Part shown: piece after piece, positions 55,801 through 64,000 of the stretch
Numbering within the stretch: the first letter of the stretch is position 1
How the letters are laid out: each line of letters opens with the position of its first letter
Assembly (NCBI RefSeq): GCF_040869045.1
Contig: NC_090321.1
Location: forward strand, 180,081,596-180,145,595
Direction: 5' to 3'
Length of the DNA stretch: 64,000 nucleotides
Source: Eurosta solidaginis
Lineage: Eukaryota > Arthropoda > Insecta > Diptera > Tephritidae
Translations under genes and position numbers: made by a program
Notes under the pieces: generated by a model
The model's database searches: none
What the model saw: the letters and a program-made list of their open reading frames with translations, nothing else
Told to the model about the DNA's origin: nothing

Positions 55801-56081
55801 AAAATACCATCAAAGTAATCATGAAACTGAAACTCTAGAAAATTTACATAACAGTTTTCTTTTTTAAATTCTTTAAACAGTGGAATGCTGTACTGGACAT
55901 CTGTTGAAACATTTCTATTTATAACTTTCAATGTTATCGGAGGCGAATGTATTCTCCATTTTGGATTGCATACTTTTGGGTTTATTATGCTAAACTCTGC
56001 ACCTGTGTCTATAATAAATTTTAATTTTCGTATGGGAGTATCTACTGTTATATAGGGTAATCGTGTTGCCCGCGCAACAGA
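52854..56081 (-). CDS. Pol of 17.6-like element (protease, RT, RNase H, integrase)
   Basis: Read from the frameshift site at 56081, or counted here from the first in-frame Met (55931, 1,025 residues). Protease IDTGAEFS lies upstream of that Met, which shows Pol starts by frameshift. RT: WRIVIDYRKLNEQTVDDKFP (211-230), FSTIDLAKGFHQIE with Asp251, MPFGLKTAPATFQ, YLDD (313-316). RNase H: LTTDASQFAIGSVL (Asp463), TDHKPLIW, Asp568 in IADALSRY. Integrase: zinc site H723, H728, C758, C761; catalytic Asp791, Asp845 and Glu881 (35 residues between the last two). All catalytic residues are present and no stop interrupts, so the enzyme set looks functional. Basic C-terminus fits a chromodomain-less integrase. 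Confidence 0.95.
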   Translation of the reverse strand, partial: SVARATRLPYITVDTPIRKLKFIIDTGAEFSIINPKVCNPKWRIHSPPITLKVINRNVSTDVQYSIPLFKEFKKENCYVNFLEFQFHDYFDGILGNNILLYLNARIDYKDKLLVTDDVKLPIFFNEEEEITVTEYLENDAIQILISEDENRNERLNSLFSKHLNSKDETILRNVLFQFQDIFYNDGDNLPFTSEIQHRIITKNDTPVYTKLYRYPVIHREEVNRQIQSMLQQNIISPSCSPYNSPLWVVPKKTDNSGKQKWRIVIDYRKLNEQTVDDKFPLPNMEDIFDKLGNCCYFSTIDLAKGFHQIEVHPDDRAKTAFSTASGHYEFNRMPFGLKTAPATFQRLINHVLKEYINKICVVYLDDILIFSTSFQEHIESIKKIFKTLREANLKIQFDKCRFAELSTNFLGHVITSDGIKPDQSKIEAISNMQAPTSIKEIKRFLGITGYYRKFMRDYAKVAYPMVKLLKQNAILDFKSKEFLNSFETLKKLLTSEPVLQPPDFNKKFILTTDASQFAIGSVLSQNGHPICYASRTLSDHEIRYSTIEKEALAVVWSVKHFRTYLYGRKFQIQTDHKPLIWLHNIKEPNMKLQRWKIMLNEYDFDITHIKGKDNAIADALSRYYVKDQNTNIFNSQLKEAEVDISSTAATIHSAIEDNLNYIFITEKPINYYKNQIYLNYGEKEKFTTKIVHKKCQNHIEVTNETDLKNVMENTLIDKGIMCIFCDKDELFIKFQNIYVNFFYNKSLTLYRSNIKLIDISDKNDLLTIIEDEHLRNNHRGIQEVYLELKKKYFYPKLYKNITILINNCSICNIAKHDRNPVKLPYQISESPSHFNDIVHIDIWFPRRNTMYLTTIDKFSKYATFHKLNDRNWIAILAALKERILFLGKMNKIVFDNERCILHNAVKLFLKEQNIDTHVTTPYLKTGNSDIERLHGTLNEHLRIFEVDKNVENSDLDENLFKIFTIYNRTIHSSTKQRPIDFITKNLTKEEIAILSKEYEQRKIQKINKLNQDRKSEPKLLDNVVVNRQIAKAKPKYKKLDSHERQGNYVVDTTNNRKVKYYKSQWKRKYKYTNDK

Positions 56082-56992
56082 AAATTTTGCGTGTTCTCGT
56101 TTACTCCTACTTCCATTTGCTCTGGTAGAGGCTCGCTATTAACATTAAATCGCATGTTGTTATTATTCCTCTGGTAGTTATAACTTCTATTCATTCTATT
56201 ACCTTGCGTTCTGTTAGCATAATTGCTGCTGCTAGCAATTTGTCTTGACTGTAAAGAATTATTTGTTGGCATTCTGTTACGATCTTGCTGCTCATTTCTG
56301 TTAGTATTGTTATTGTTATGTTGTATATGTTGTTGGTTATCGTAATTAGATATGTTACTTGCACTCTGTGCTGAATTGTTTCTATTAAAATATTGGCCTC
56401 TGTGGAAACTAAACTGCTGATTTATATATTTTAAGTAGCCGTTTGATTTTATTATGTCGTATGCTTCTTTTAAAGACTTCGGGTTTCTGCTAACTATTAT
56501 ACTCTTTACGGGTTCGGGTAAACCATTTTTAAAAGAATTTAAAGCTATTCGGGCATTACTCTCACTAGTGACTTCGGCAAACGAATTTTCGCTGAAATAT
56601 AACGCGTTATTTAATCTACATAAGAGAGTATTTAAAGAGTTATAAAACGCTTCAATTGTGAACTCACACCTACAAACTCTAATTTTGTCAATCAGCTCTT
56701 CAACTGAATTTTTTTCACCATGATTATCAATAAGCACTTTTTTGATCTCTAGCCAAGTATCAGGGTTACCATTGATCAATACTGACCTTCTTGCACTACC
56801 TACAATTTTATCTTTTATATTTCCGAGTATTAAATATTTATATTCCATAGAAAATGTGTCCAAAACTGGAGCCATTGTATCAATACGCTCTAAAAAATTT
56901 ATTAAAGAATCTCTATCTCCATTATATGGCGGTATACTATTTATGTTTGTAGAAACAAGCTTAAACTTACTGTGTATACTTAATTCCTCCAT
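56048..56992 (-). CDS. Gag of 17.6-like element
   Basis: 314 codons, intact, from Met 56992 to TAA 56048-56050. The capsid-like part (about 15-190) includes IPPYNGDRDSLINFLERID, LILGNIKDKIVGSARR, VEELIDKIRVCRCEF and LNSFKNGLPEPVKSIIVSR, the pattern of gypsy/17.6-group Gag. The C-terminal ~110 residues are low complexity, Asn/Arg/Gln-rich (YNYQRNNNNMRF), with no CCHC knuckle, as is usual in this group; the basic region probably binds RNA. It ends just past the frameshift signal that leads into Pol. Confidence 0.9.
   Translation of the reverse strand: MEELSIHSKFKLVSTNINSIPPYNGDRDSLINFLERIDTMAPVLDTFSMEYKYLILGNIKDKIVGSARRSVLINGNPDTWLEIKKVLIDNHGEKNSVEELIDKIRVCRCEFTIEAFYNSLNTLLCRLNNALYFSENSFAEVTSESNARIALNSFKNGLPEPVKSIIVSRNPKSLKEAYDIIKSNGYLKYINQQFSFHRGQYFNRNNSAQSASNISNYDNQQHIQHNNNNTNRNEQQDRNRMPTNNSLQSRQIASSSNYANRTQGNRMNRSYNYQRNNNNMRFNVNSEPLPEQMEVGVNENTQNFLLRGQHDYPI
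56065..56089 (-). promoter_or_regulatory. Predicted -1 ribosomal frameshift signal between gag and pol
   Basis: In gag frame the sense strand reads CAA AAT TTT, giving the heptamer A AAT TTT (56087-56081). Two bases later a perfect 5-bp stem GTTGC-GCGG-GCAAC (56078-56065) follows. A -1 slip continues SVARATRLPYITVDTP into the protease. The spacer is shorter than the usual 5-9 nt, so a larger structure may be involved. Confidence 0.65.
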
Positions 56993-57830
56993 GTTTTCTA
57001 ATAGTGTTTATGGGTGTATGTATGTATGTACTTATCTTTTACAACTACTTCCGCTTATGTTGACTGAGTGCTTGCTGTTAATGCTCTGTTACCGCACTGT
57101 TGCCTAACTCTTTCTATGTACCCAAAAACGATTTCCGCTTCCGCTCTGCACTAATATCGCTGCATCATGTGATGTCTTCTTGTTTATTACAGTTGTTGTT
57201 ATATTAAATTTTATTCTCATATATTCTTTGTTGAATGAGTATAGTTATTTTTGTACTACGCTTTTTGATTTAGCAAATGATTTTTAGTGAGTGGGATCTC
57301 TTTCATTTTGTTTGCTGGCACTTAGCAAATCAATTTCTCTTAATTACTTGCAAGTCCCGTTAATGTATGTATGTATCAATGGAAAATTTTTTTCACATGA
57401 ACCGTTTTTTTCTTTTCAACTATTTTTTCTTTTTTTCACAAATTGTGTTCTTTTCGAACTTATTGTTTTCACAGTACGTCATGTTTAATGTTCATTTCGA
57501 ACTTATTCACTTTTTTCAAGTTTGTAAAACTGTTTTTATTTTTCATCACAACCAATTTTGTGTTTAAAGTTCACTTCCATATGTACTGAATCTTCACTTC
57601 AAAGTATATTTAACTTTTTAATGTTCCTTTATTTTTTTTAAAACTGCTCGTCATTGAATTAAATTTGATGGTCATATGTAAATGACTGTTGTATACGGAA
57701 TTTCCATCCGGTTATGTATTCATTTATCAAATGCATGAAAACGAAAAGTTATAATTCTATTTAAAATTTACACATAAGTTTAATGTGTTTTTGTTGTTTT
57801 TTTTTTTTAATTAATTTGCAGTGCGTTAGG
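56993..57830 (-). other. 5' leader of the 17.6-like element
   Basis: About 850 nt between primer-binding site and gag, T-rich on the plus strand, no ORF on the sense strand. Presumably holds packaging and translation signals. Confidence 0.6.
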
Positions 57831-57831
57831 T

Positions 57832-57849
57832 TCGCTTGCGACTGCGCCA
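57832..57849 (-). other. Primer-binding site
   Basis: Sense TGGCGCAGTCGCAAGCGA overlaps the last T of the LTR. It resembles the tRNA-Ser site used by 17.6/297-type elements; the exact tRNA was not checked. Confidence 0.7.
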
Positions 57850-58217
57850 GAAACAAGGTTAAACGTCTTCATGTAACAAAGAACTTTATTAACTAACTTC
57901 AATATCACACTCTTCTTAATCTAAAGCTTTCTTAGAATTATGATACATTTCTTGTGAGTAAAGCTAGGAGTGTATGTATGAACAGGTGTATGTCGTATCC
58001 GTTGTATGTATATAAGTATGTAGTTTCCGATTAGCATCGCTTAAGCGGAAACTGATGCAACCGATGTTATGTGTAATATGTGAAAGTGAGAGGATTCTCA
58101 ATAAATAGATGATTTGTGTGAGAGAAGTCTTCAATAAATGAATGTAGAGTGTGAGAGTGCTTCTCAATAAGTAATATGTATATGTGTTATAAAAGTAGGT
58201 GGGATCGTAATGTAACT
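57849..58217 (-). repeat. 5' LTR of 17.6-like element (369 bp)
   Basis: Same sequence as 52291-52659; on the sense strand it lies upstream of gag. Confidence 0.95.
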
Positions 58218-58250
58218 ATATCGTATGAGAGCAACCGAACATTGTACAGG

Positions 58251-58258
58251 TTTACAAG
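58251..58258. repeat. 8-bp target-site duplication, left (composite element)
   Basis: TTTACAAG, repeated at 60039-60046. Confidence 0.75.
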
Positions 58259-60038
58259 CATAGATGAATGGATTTGCAACTCTTTGTTTCGAGGGAGCGC
58301 TGTCAAAATGCACATTTTTTATAACATTTATCAATGATGCCACTCCAATCAAAAATGAATAGATCTGAAAATGGGGATTTTTGACATACATTTCGGCGAT
58401 TATAGTTTCAATCATTTAATAAAATGATAGTCGTAAAATATTTATTTCCTTAAAGTTATTTTACAATAATACGACTAGTTAGAGTTAAATATAAACAAAT
58501 CTAAGTAAAACTAACATTTCGATTAAATTAATTAGTCAAATATTGTAACGCATTTAACTCGCAGTGAAAACCATATATTCTATTGAAATTTCAGTAAATC
58601 GGACCTATGATATAACAGTTAACATTATTTAATGGAAAGCGCTTATCCTACACGTCTGGCGTTCCAGGTTCTGTGATCAAAATGGAATGGTTGCATCGGG
58701 AGTTCATATTTACAAACCCTGTTTTTAGTGATAACTTTTGAATGAGAAATAATATTTACTCTCCGCCTTCGAACTAATAATACTTACACTAAAACAAGTT
58801 TTTTTATCCTTTTTCCCATAATTTTTGAACGCTATTCTACAGTCGTAGGCCAAACCAAAGTTTACTAAAATTTTTGGCACGTTTTTTGTTTTGGCTGGCA
58901 CATTTTTTGTTCTGGCACCCGCTTCAGCTGGCGCGAGGGATTTATCTGTGATTGTTGCCAGCAACAACTAGAAGATAAATCCCTCGTCAGAGCGAAAATA
59001 TGAGAGCGTAAACAAAAGATTCGTATCAATCTAATCTATGGAATAGCTACCACCCTATTTTTATCAAATCTCCTTGACACAACTACTCATGTTGAAATCC
59101 GGAAATAGAAAGCATAGATGAATGGATTTGCAACTCTTTGTTTCGAGAGAGCGCTGTCAAAATGCACATTTTTTATAACATTTATCAATGATGCCACTCC
59201 AAACAAAAATGTATAGATCTGGAAATGGGGATTTTTGACATACATTTCGGCGATTATAGTTTCAATCACTTAATAAAATGATAGTCGTAAAATATTTATT
59301 TCCTTAAAGTTATTTTACAATAATACGACTAGTTAGAGTTAAATACAAACAAATCTAAGTAAAATTTACATTTCGATTAAATTAATTAGTCAAATATTGT
59401 AACGCATTTAACTCGCAATGAAAACCATATATTCTTTTGAAATTTCAGTAAATCGGACCTATGATATAATAGTTAACATTATTTAATGGATAGGGCTTAT
59501 CCTGCATGTCTGGCGTTCCAGGTTCTGTGATCAAAATGGGCTGGTTGCATCGGGAGTTCATATTTACAAAACCTATTTTTATGAAATTTCAGTAAATCGG
59601 ACCTATGATATAATAGTTAACATTATTTAATGGATAGGGCTTATCCTGCATGTCTGGCGTTCCAGGTTCTGTGATCAAAATGGGCTGGTTGCATCGGGAG
59701 TTCATATTTACAAAACCTATTTTTAGTGATAACTATTGAATGAGAAATAATATTTACCCTACGCCTTCGAACTAATAATACTTACACTAAAACAAGTATT
59801 ATTATCCTTTTTCCCATAATTTTTGAACGCTATTCTACAGTTGTAGGTCAAACTAAAGTTTACCAAAATTTTTGGCACGTTTTTCGTTTTGGCTGGCACA
59901 TTTTTTGTTCTGGCACCCGCTTCAGCTGCCGCGAGGGATTTATCTGTGATTGTTGCCAGCAACAACTAGAAGATAAATCCCTCGTGAGAGCGAAAATATG
60001 AGAGCGTAAGCAAAAGATTCGTATCAATCTAATCTATG
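58259..60038. mobile_element. Composite hAT-like element made of two copies
   Basis: Outer ends are CATAGATGAATGG and ...ATCTAATCTATG (inverted CATAGAT), with TTTACAAG on both sides. Inside are two copies of the same ~780-bp unit in the same direction: 58259-59040 and 59113-60038, each bounded by CATAGAT...ATCTATG and separated by ~72 bp (GAATAGCTACCACCC onward). The second copy has an internal 144-bp tandem duplication (59439-59582 and 59583-59726). Each has a hairpin with 14-bp stem CGAGGGATTTATCT/AGATAAATCCCTCG (58934/58973; 59932/59971). No transposase. The outer duplication suggests that the pair moved as one unit. Confidence 0.7.
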
Positions 60039-60046
60039 TTTACAAG
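60039..60046. repeat. 8-bp target-site duplication, right (composite element)
   Basis: TTTACAAG, identical to 58251-58258. Confidence 0.75.
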
Positions 60047-60907
60047 TATGATATGTGTGAGAAGGAAACAATTCCTTTCTCTCACTACGTGGTTTATAAT
60101 AACTCCGTTTTTCTCTCGCTTTTACCTCGCTTACCCTCTTCCCTAGTGCCTTATTTCAATTTAAATTTGCCTGCACTATATTTTCTTCAAGATGATTCTT
60201 TGCTATTTTCCCCACCATCCTTTGACAGTAAGTACGCTATTATTGCTGTTTATTTTCCTCTATGCTTTTTCTGCGGGAAAAAAGGTTTGTCTCCGCTTCG
60301 CAGACAACTGCTCGTCTCTGCTTCCTCCGTCAGGTACAGCTTTTTATTTATTTTTCGCCAACAAAGACGATTGCCCGTTGTTCAAAGATTGTTAAGTTAA
60401 AAAAAAAAAAGAGTTATTTCCGTTAACTCTTCTGTAGAGTACTCCCAGTAGCCATGTCATATTCCTCCTACTACGTTCATGATTTTGTGAACATATCAGG
60501 ACAGATATGATGATACTTAAAGAGCGTGTTTTTAATTCGTCAAGAACGGTCTAATATTCCTTGTTGCCTCTTTTATCTAAAGTAGCACTTGATATGCATT
60601 CCAGCACGATTTTTGATTGCCAGTCTTCAACTTACATATCATTTATCCATTCGATTTTTTTTTAAGTGGGGTGCTAATCATAAAATCATTAGCAATAACG
60701 TCATCATACTCTCCTATCAGCACTTATTAAACGACATTCTGTTACCTAAGCGACTTTGAAAAATTCACAAAATAAATTGGCATCCCCAGTTCTTTTTCAA
60801 TAGCACTGCCGTAATTAGAAAATCTGTTATCACTGCCTCGCCATCATTACTCAAATAAAATTATTTACTTTCAGTGATGCTACGCCATTGTTATGCTCCT
60901 TTATTTT
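60047..60907. other. Unassigned DNA, no gene seen
   Basis: A 67- and a 115-codon frame overlap at 60053-60400 in different frames; neither shows motifs. A short hairpin GTGAGAAGGAA/TTCCTTTCTCTCAC lies at 60056-60084. Confidence 0.35.
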
Positions 60908-62195
60908 TATACCAGGCTGTACTTGTGCACAGGGTATTATAACTTTGATTCGATAACGGTTGGTTGTACAGGTATAAAAGAATCGAGATAGATATAGATT
61001 TCCCTATATCAAAATCCTCAGTAGCGAAAAAAAAAATTGATTGAGCCATGCCGTCCGTGCGTCCGTCCGTCTGTCCGTTAACACGATAACTTGAGTAAAT
61101 ATTCAGATATCTTCCCCAAATTTGGTACACGAGCTTATCTGGACCCAGAATAGATTGGTATTGAAAATGAGCGAAATTGGATGATAACCACGCCCACTTT
61201 TTATATATATAACATTTTGGAAAACACAAAAAACTTGATTATTTAGTAAATAATACACCTAGAATGTTGAAATTTGACGTGTGGACTGATGCTTTGAAGA
61301 AAAATTTACGAAATCGGTTAAGGACCACGCCCACTTTTATATATAAGATTTTTAAAAGAGTCGTGGACGAATAAAATAAGCTATATCTTTAGAAAGAGCT
61401 TTATATCAATGATATTTAATTTTCCAAGTGGATTTATAACAGTAAATAGCCCCTTTTATGACTAAGCAATGTTTCTATGTTTCGGGAGCCATAACTCGAA
61501 GAAAAATTTACATATCGTAACAAAGTTGGGTATACATATTTTCCTTATAGCAGGAAATATTTCTAGTAAAAATGGATACGATTGGTTAAGGACCACGCCC
61601 ACTTTTATATAAATGACTTTAAAAAGGGTCGTAGGCAAAAATAATAAGTTAAATCTTAGCAAAAAATAGTTTAGTACCAATCGTATTTTGTGCCATTATA
61701 ACAAGTAATGAGAAAAAATGCAAATCTTGAAAAATGGGCGTGGCACTGCCCCTTTCTTATAATGCATTTCCCAACGTTTATGGAGTCATAACTCGACGAA
61801 AAATTTGGTGCACATATTTCCCTTTTAACAGGAAATATTTTCAGAAAAAATGGACTAAATCGGTTAAACCGCCTTCTTTTATATAAAAGATTTTGTAAAA
61901 GTGCGTAGATGCAGGTAAAAAGCTATTTCTAGTAAAAGTTGGAAAATTTCGTTAATAACCCTGCCCTTTTTTTTGTAATAACGCTTTCTAGTACAATGAC
62001 ACTTGAGTGTTAGCCTCTGTATCCTTTTTGCTTCTTTTAAACGAAAATTAGTACAGCATAGAACCAAATGTATATGTATTTTTGCGCAGCCTTGTAACAC
62101 TATTAAGCACAGAAAACAAACAACAACAGCATTTCAAGTGTACAGCTGGGTATGTAATGTTCGGTTTCACCCGAACTTACACTTCCTTGCTTGTT
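60908..62195 (+). mobile_element. Diverged relative of the minisatellite family, copy D
   Basis: Starts TATACCAGGCTGTACTTGTG and shares GATAACGGTTGGTTGTACAG, the (GTCC)n tract (61051-61078) and GTTAACACGATAACTTGAG with copy C. It ends GGTATGTAATGTTCGG, hairpin TTCGGTTTCACCCGAA and CTTCCTTGCTTG. It has CCACGCCCAC blocks but no 130-bp array, and its start differs, so it is a sister family with similar ends. Confidence 0.65.
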
Positions 62196-64000
62196 CCTAT
62201 CTGCATTACGTGTTTGTCATCTTTCTCTTTCATTTAGTGCCCATCTTTGTTTACTTAAATTTTTATTTTTTTGGTGTCACATTAACGGTTATTTACTTGA
62301 AAAATATTTATGCTAATGATGATATACAACGAGAGCGTTTCCTAAGGACCTATGTTTGAAATCGAGAAATGGGCAATAAGCTTTTGAATTCTTCATTGAT
62401 TTATTTTCATAAACACAGACTTACTCACTTATGTATACATCTGTAGCCACAAGGAATAACAACACAACTCCTTTTTTGGCCAAATTGAGTTATTTTCATT
62501 GTTGGAATCTCCTTATTCGATTTCATATTGTGTCGAAATGTTGTGAAGATTACACCAATAATTAACGAGATATTAAAGAAATTCAAACAGCTCAAGTTGA
62601 ATTTATTGCACTTTGGACAGGAAATAAGAACACATCTCAGTTCTCTAAAATCAGCTAATTTTTGGATTCACTTGTTTGTTTGTTTTAAAGGCCGCGGCAC
62701 AATGACATTTTTCATATAGATGCGTTTAACACAAGCTTATGCATTCCGATAACATCGCCACAATCACCCAAGATGTTGCGTTCGTAAATATGAAGGAATT
62801 TCAGACTTGGCAATTGAAGTTTATTACGCCTTGCCTATTCACATACAAAATTTCGCAAAGCACTGTTATAAACATTCTCCCCATACCAGAAAAATACTTG
62901 CTAACATATTTTGTGTCGTATTCGATTGTTATATTGCTGTTTTTAATTGCGAAAAATGTTAGAAAATTTACCAACCACTGCGAAAAATAAATTTCATACA
63001 TTTTTTTTCTAATGATAACACTGGATCACAAATTCCAACTTTTTTTCTGCACCAGAGAAGCCATTATGAAATTCCTATGTACAATCACCCCCTGATTCCG
63101 AAAATCAAGGTTATTTTTAATCATTACGGATTTTTTCAATTTTTTTGCAAATGTATGGCAAAGAATAAATAAAAGTTACTATATTCTATACAAGTGTACT
63201 TGTTTATGAGTAAAATCGGTAAGGAGAATAACGTAGGGAAAATCCTTTCCCGGGTATGAATCCGGTATAATCTTCTTCTGGTTTTAAGCCGACTGCTTCG
63301 GAAAAAATTTTTTTTAACTCCTCCTACCTTCAGGTCGGTATATTTCAGCCCCCTCTTACGACAGGCAAGTCTTCCTCGGGAATAGTTTAAGCCCCTTAAC
63401 TCGTTGAGACTGCACGTTTTAAAGGCCAGTAACAATGATTCGGACCTCAAATGATTATTCCACCTAGCTTCAACACATGTGACACTAGACTAGACTAATT
63501 GCTGTATTCTACCTGCCAACAACGGCCGAGAGAAAATAGAAGTGTTGTCCGGGGAATTTCTTTCATAATTAATTTCTGTATTGTTATAAGTTTTCCCAGC
63601 CGGTCTCATTGATGTTGATTAAATTTTTGCAGAATATGGAGGTATGTGGTAAACTGCTAGATTTACCTATAACACTGGAGGGTTGTCGTCGTTAAAAGCA
63701 CTGACTGTCTATTTGCTCGGTTAGCTTCACTCGTTATCCAAATTTCACAGCAATAGATCGTGGTTTTCATTGAAACCATAAAAATGATCTGATGTTTGGC
63801 TCTTCGTAGGCGTATCACTACCGTTTGATGTCTGTGAACTTTGTTTCGCTTCTTCGTGGTTTGTAACATCGGAGCTGCGCTCGAATATTGTTTTGTGACT
63901 GGATATTTACACGCCACTTCGGGTCATCAAATAAGACAGCTTTACATTGTTTCTTATTTGATCGTTCTTTTATCTGCCGAGGCGGAGTGAATACCAGCGT
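62196..64000. other. Unassigned DNA, no gene seen
   Basis: 1.8 kb with only short overlapping frames. 63300-63480 (CCTCCTACCTTCAGGTCGG, then CCCCTCTTACGACAGGCAAG) is GC-richer and has the look of a repeat fragment, but I cannot assign it. Confidence 0.3.

Larger units (their letters stand above)
52291..58217 (-). mobile_element. Complete 17.6/297-like LTR retrotransposon without env
   Basis: 5.93 kb on the reverse strand: identical 369-bp LTRs, primer-binding site, ~0.85-kb leader, gag, pol in the -1 frame and polypurine tract, flanked by ATAT. Only ~190 bp separate pol from the 3' LTR, so there is no envelope gene. Identical LTRs and intact ORFs point to a very recent insertion. Confidence 0.95.

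Noticed and set aside
60053..60400. 115-codon ORF
   Set aside because: No motif, no domain, and an overlapping ORF in another frame of equal quality; composition is T-rich non-coding.

Overview
The window looks like a repeat-packed, AT-rich stretch of a dipteran genome, most likely a higher fly such as a tephritid fruit fly. That placement is inference: it rests on the mix of repeat families (a dispersed repeat with a 130-bp minisatellite core, a tRNA-derived SINE, RTE-, Jockey- and CR1-like LINEs, Mag- and 17.6-like LTR elements and a Penelope element) and on a fly-style ribosomal protein gene. The only host gene I can support is a tiny spliced one, RpL41 (25 codons in two coding exons, 5758-6070), which is too short and too broken by its intron to show up as an ORF. 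Almost everything else is transposable-element DNA at different stages of decay.

Layout. 1-2020: unassigned DNA with two small inverted-repeat elements. 2021-4592: a 5'-truncated RTE-like LINE between perfect 13-bp target-site duplications. 5715-6316: RpL41. 6596-7214: a DNA element with 84-bp terminal inverted repeats. 7251-10388: a reverse-strand, decayed Jockey-like LINE abutting the RNase H end of an unrelated LINE (10389-11241). 11641-14321: a reverse-strand CR1/L2-type LINE. 16193-18544: a head-to-tail array of ~436-bp tRNA-like units, one copy interrupted by a 600-bp hAT-like MITE with an 8-bp target duplication. 19896-23809: copy A of an abundant family with a central 130-bp minisatellite. 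25844-35285: a three-level nest in which an LTR is split by a Jockey-like LINE, which is itself split by a Mag-like LTR retrotransposon; each insertion level of the nest carries an exact target duplication. 36697-41290: smaller copies and fragments, a SINE and a degenerate CCGAAAT-rich array. 41299-45054: a hAT-like element with very long inverted arms carrying further insertions. 45411-52020: copy C of the minisatellite family, split by a young Penelope-like element (46058-49067) with an intact 920-codon ORF and hammerhead-like terminal repeats. 52291-58217: a complete, apparently very recent 17.6/297-like LTR retrotransposon (reverse strand) with identical LTRs and intact gag and pol but no env. 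58259-60038: a composite hAT-like element. 60908-62195: a diverged member of the minisatellite-family group. 62196-64000: nothing recognised.

The protein-coding potential therefore belongs mostly to elements competing for the same DNA. Two of them (the Penelope ORF and the 17.6-like gag/pol) look intact enough to have moved recently. The Jockey-like and Mag-like elements are disabled by frameshifts, stops, a deletion and mutual insertion. Family names come from motifs read by eye; no database search was possible.
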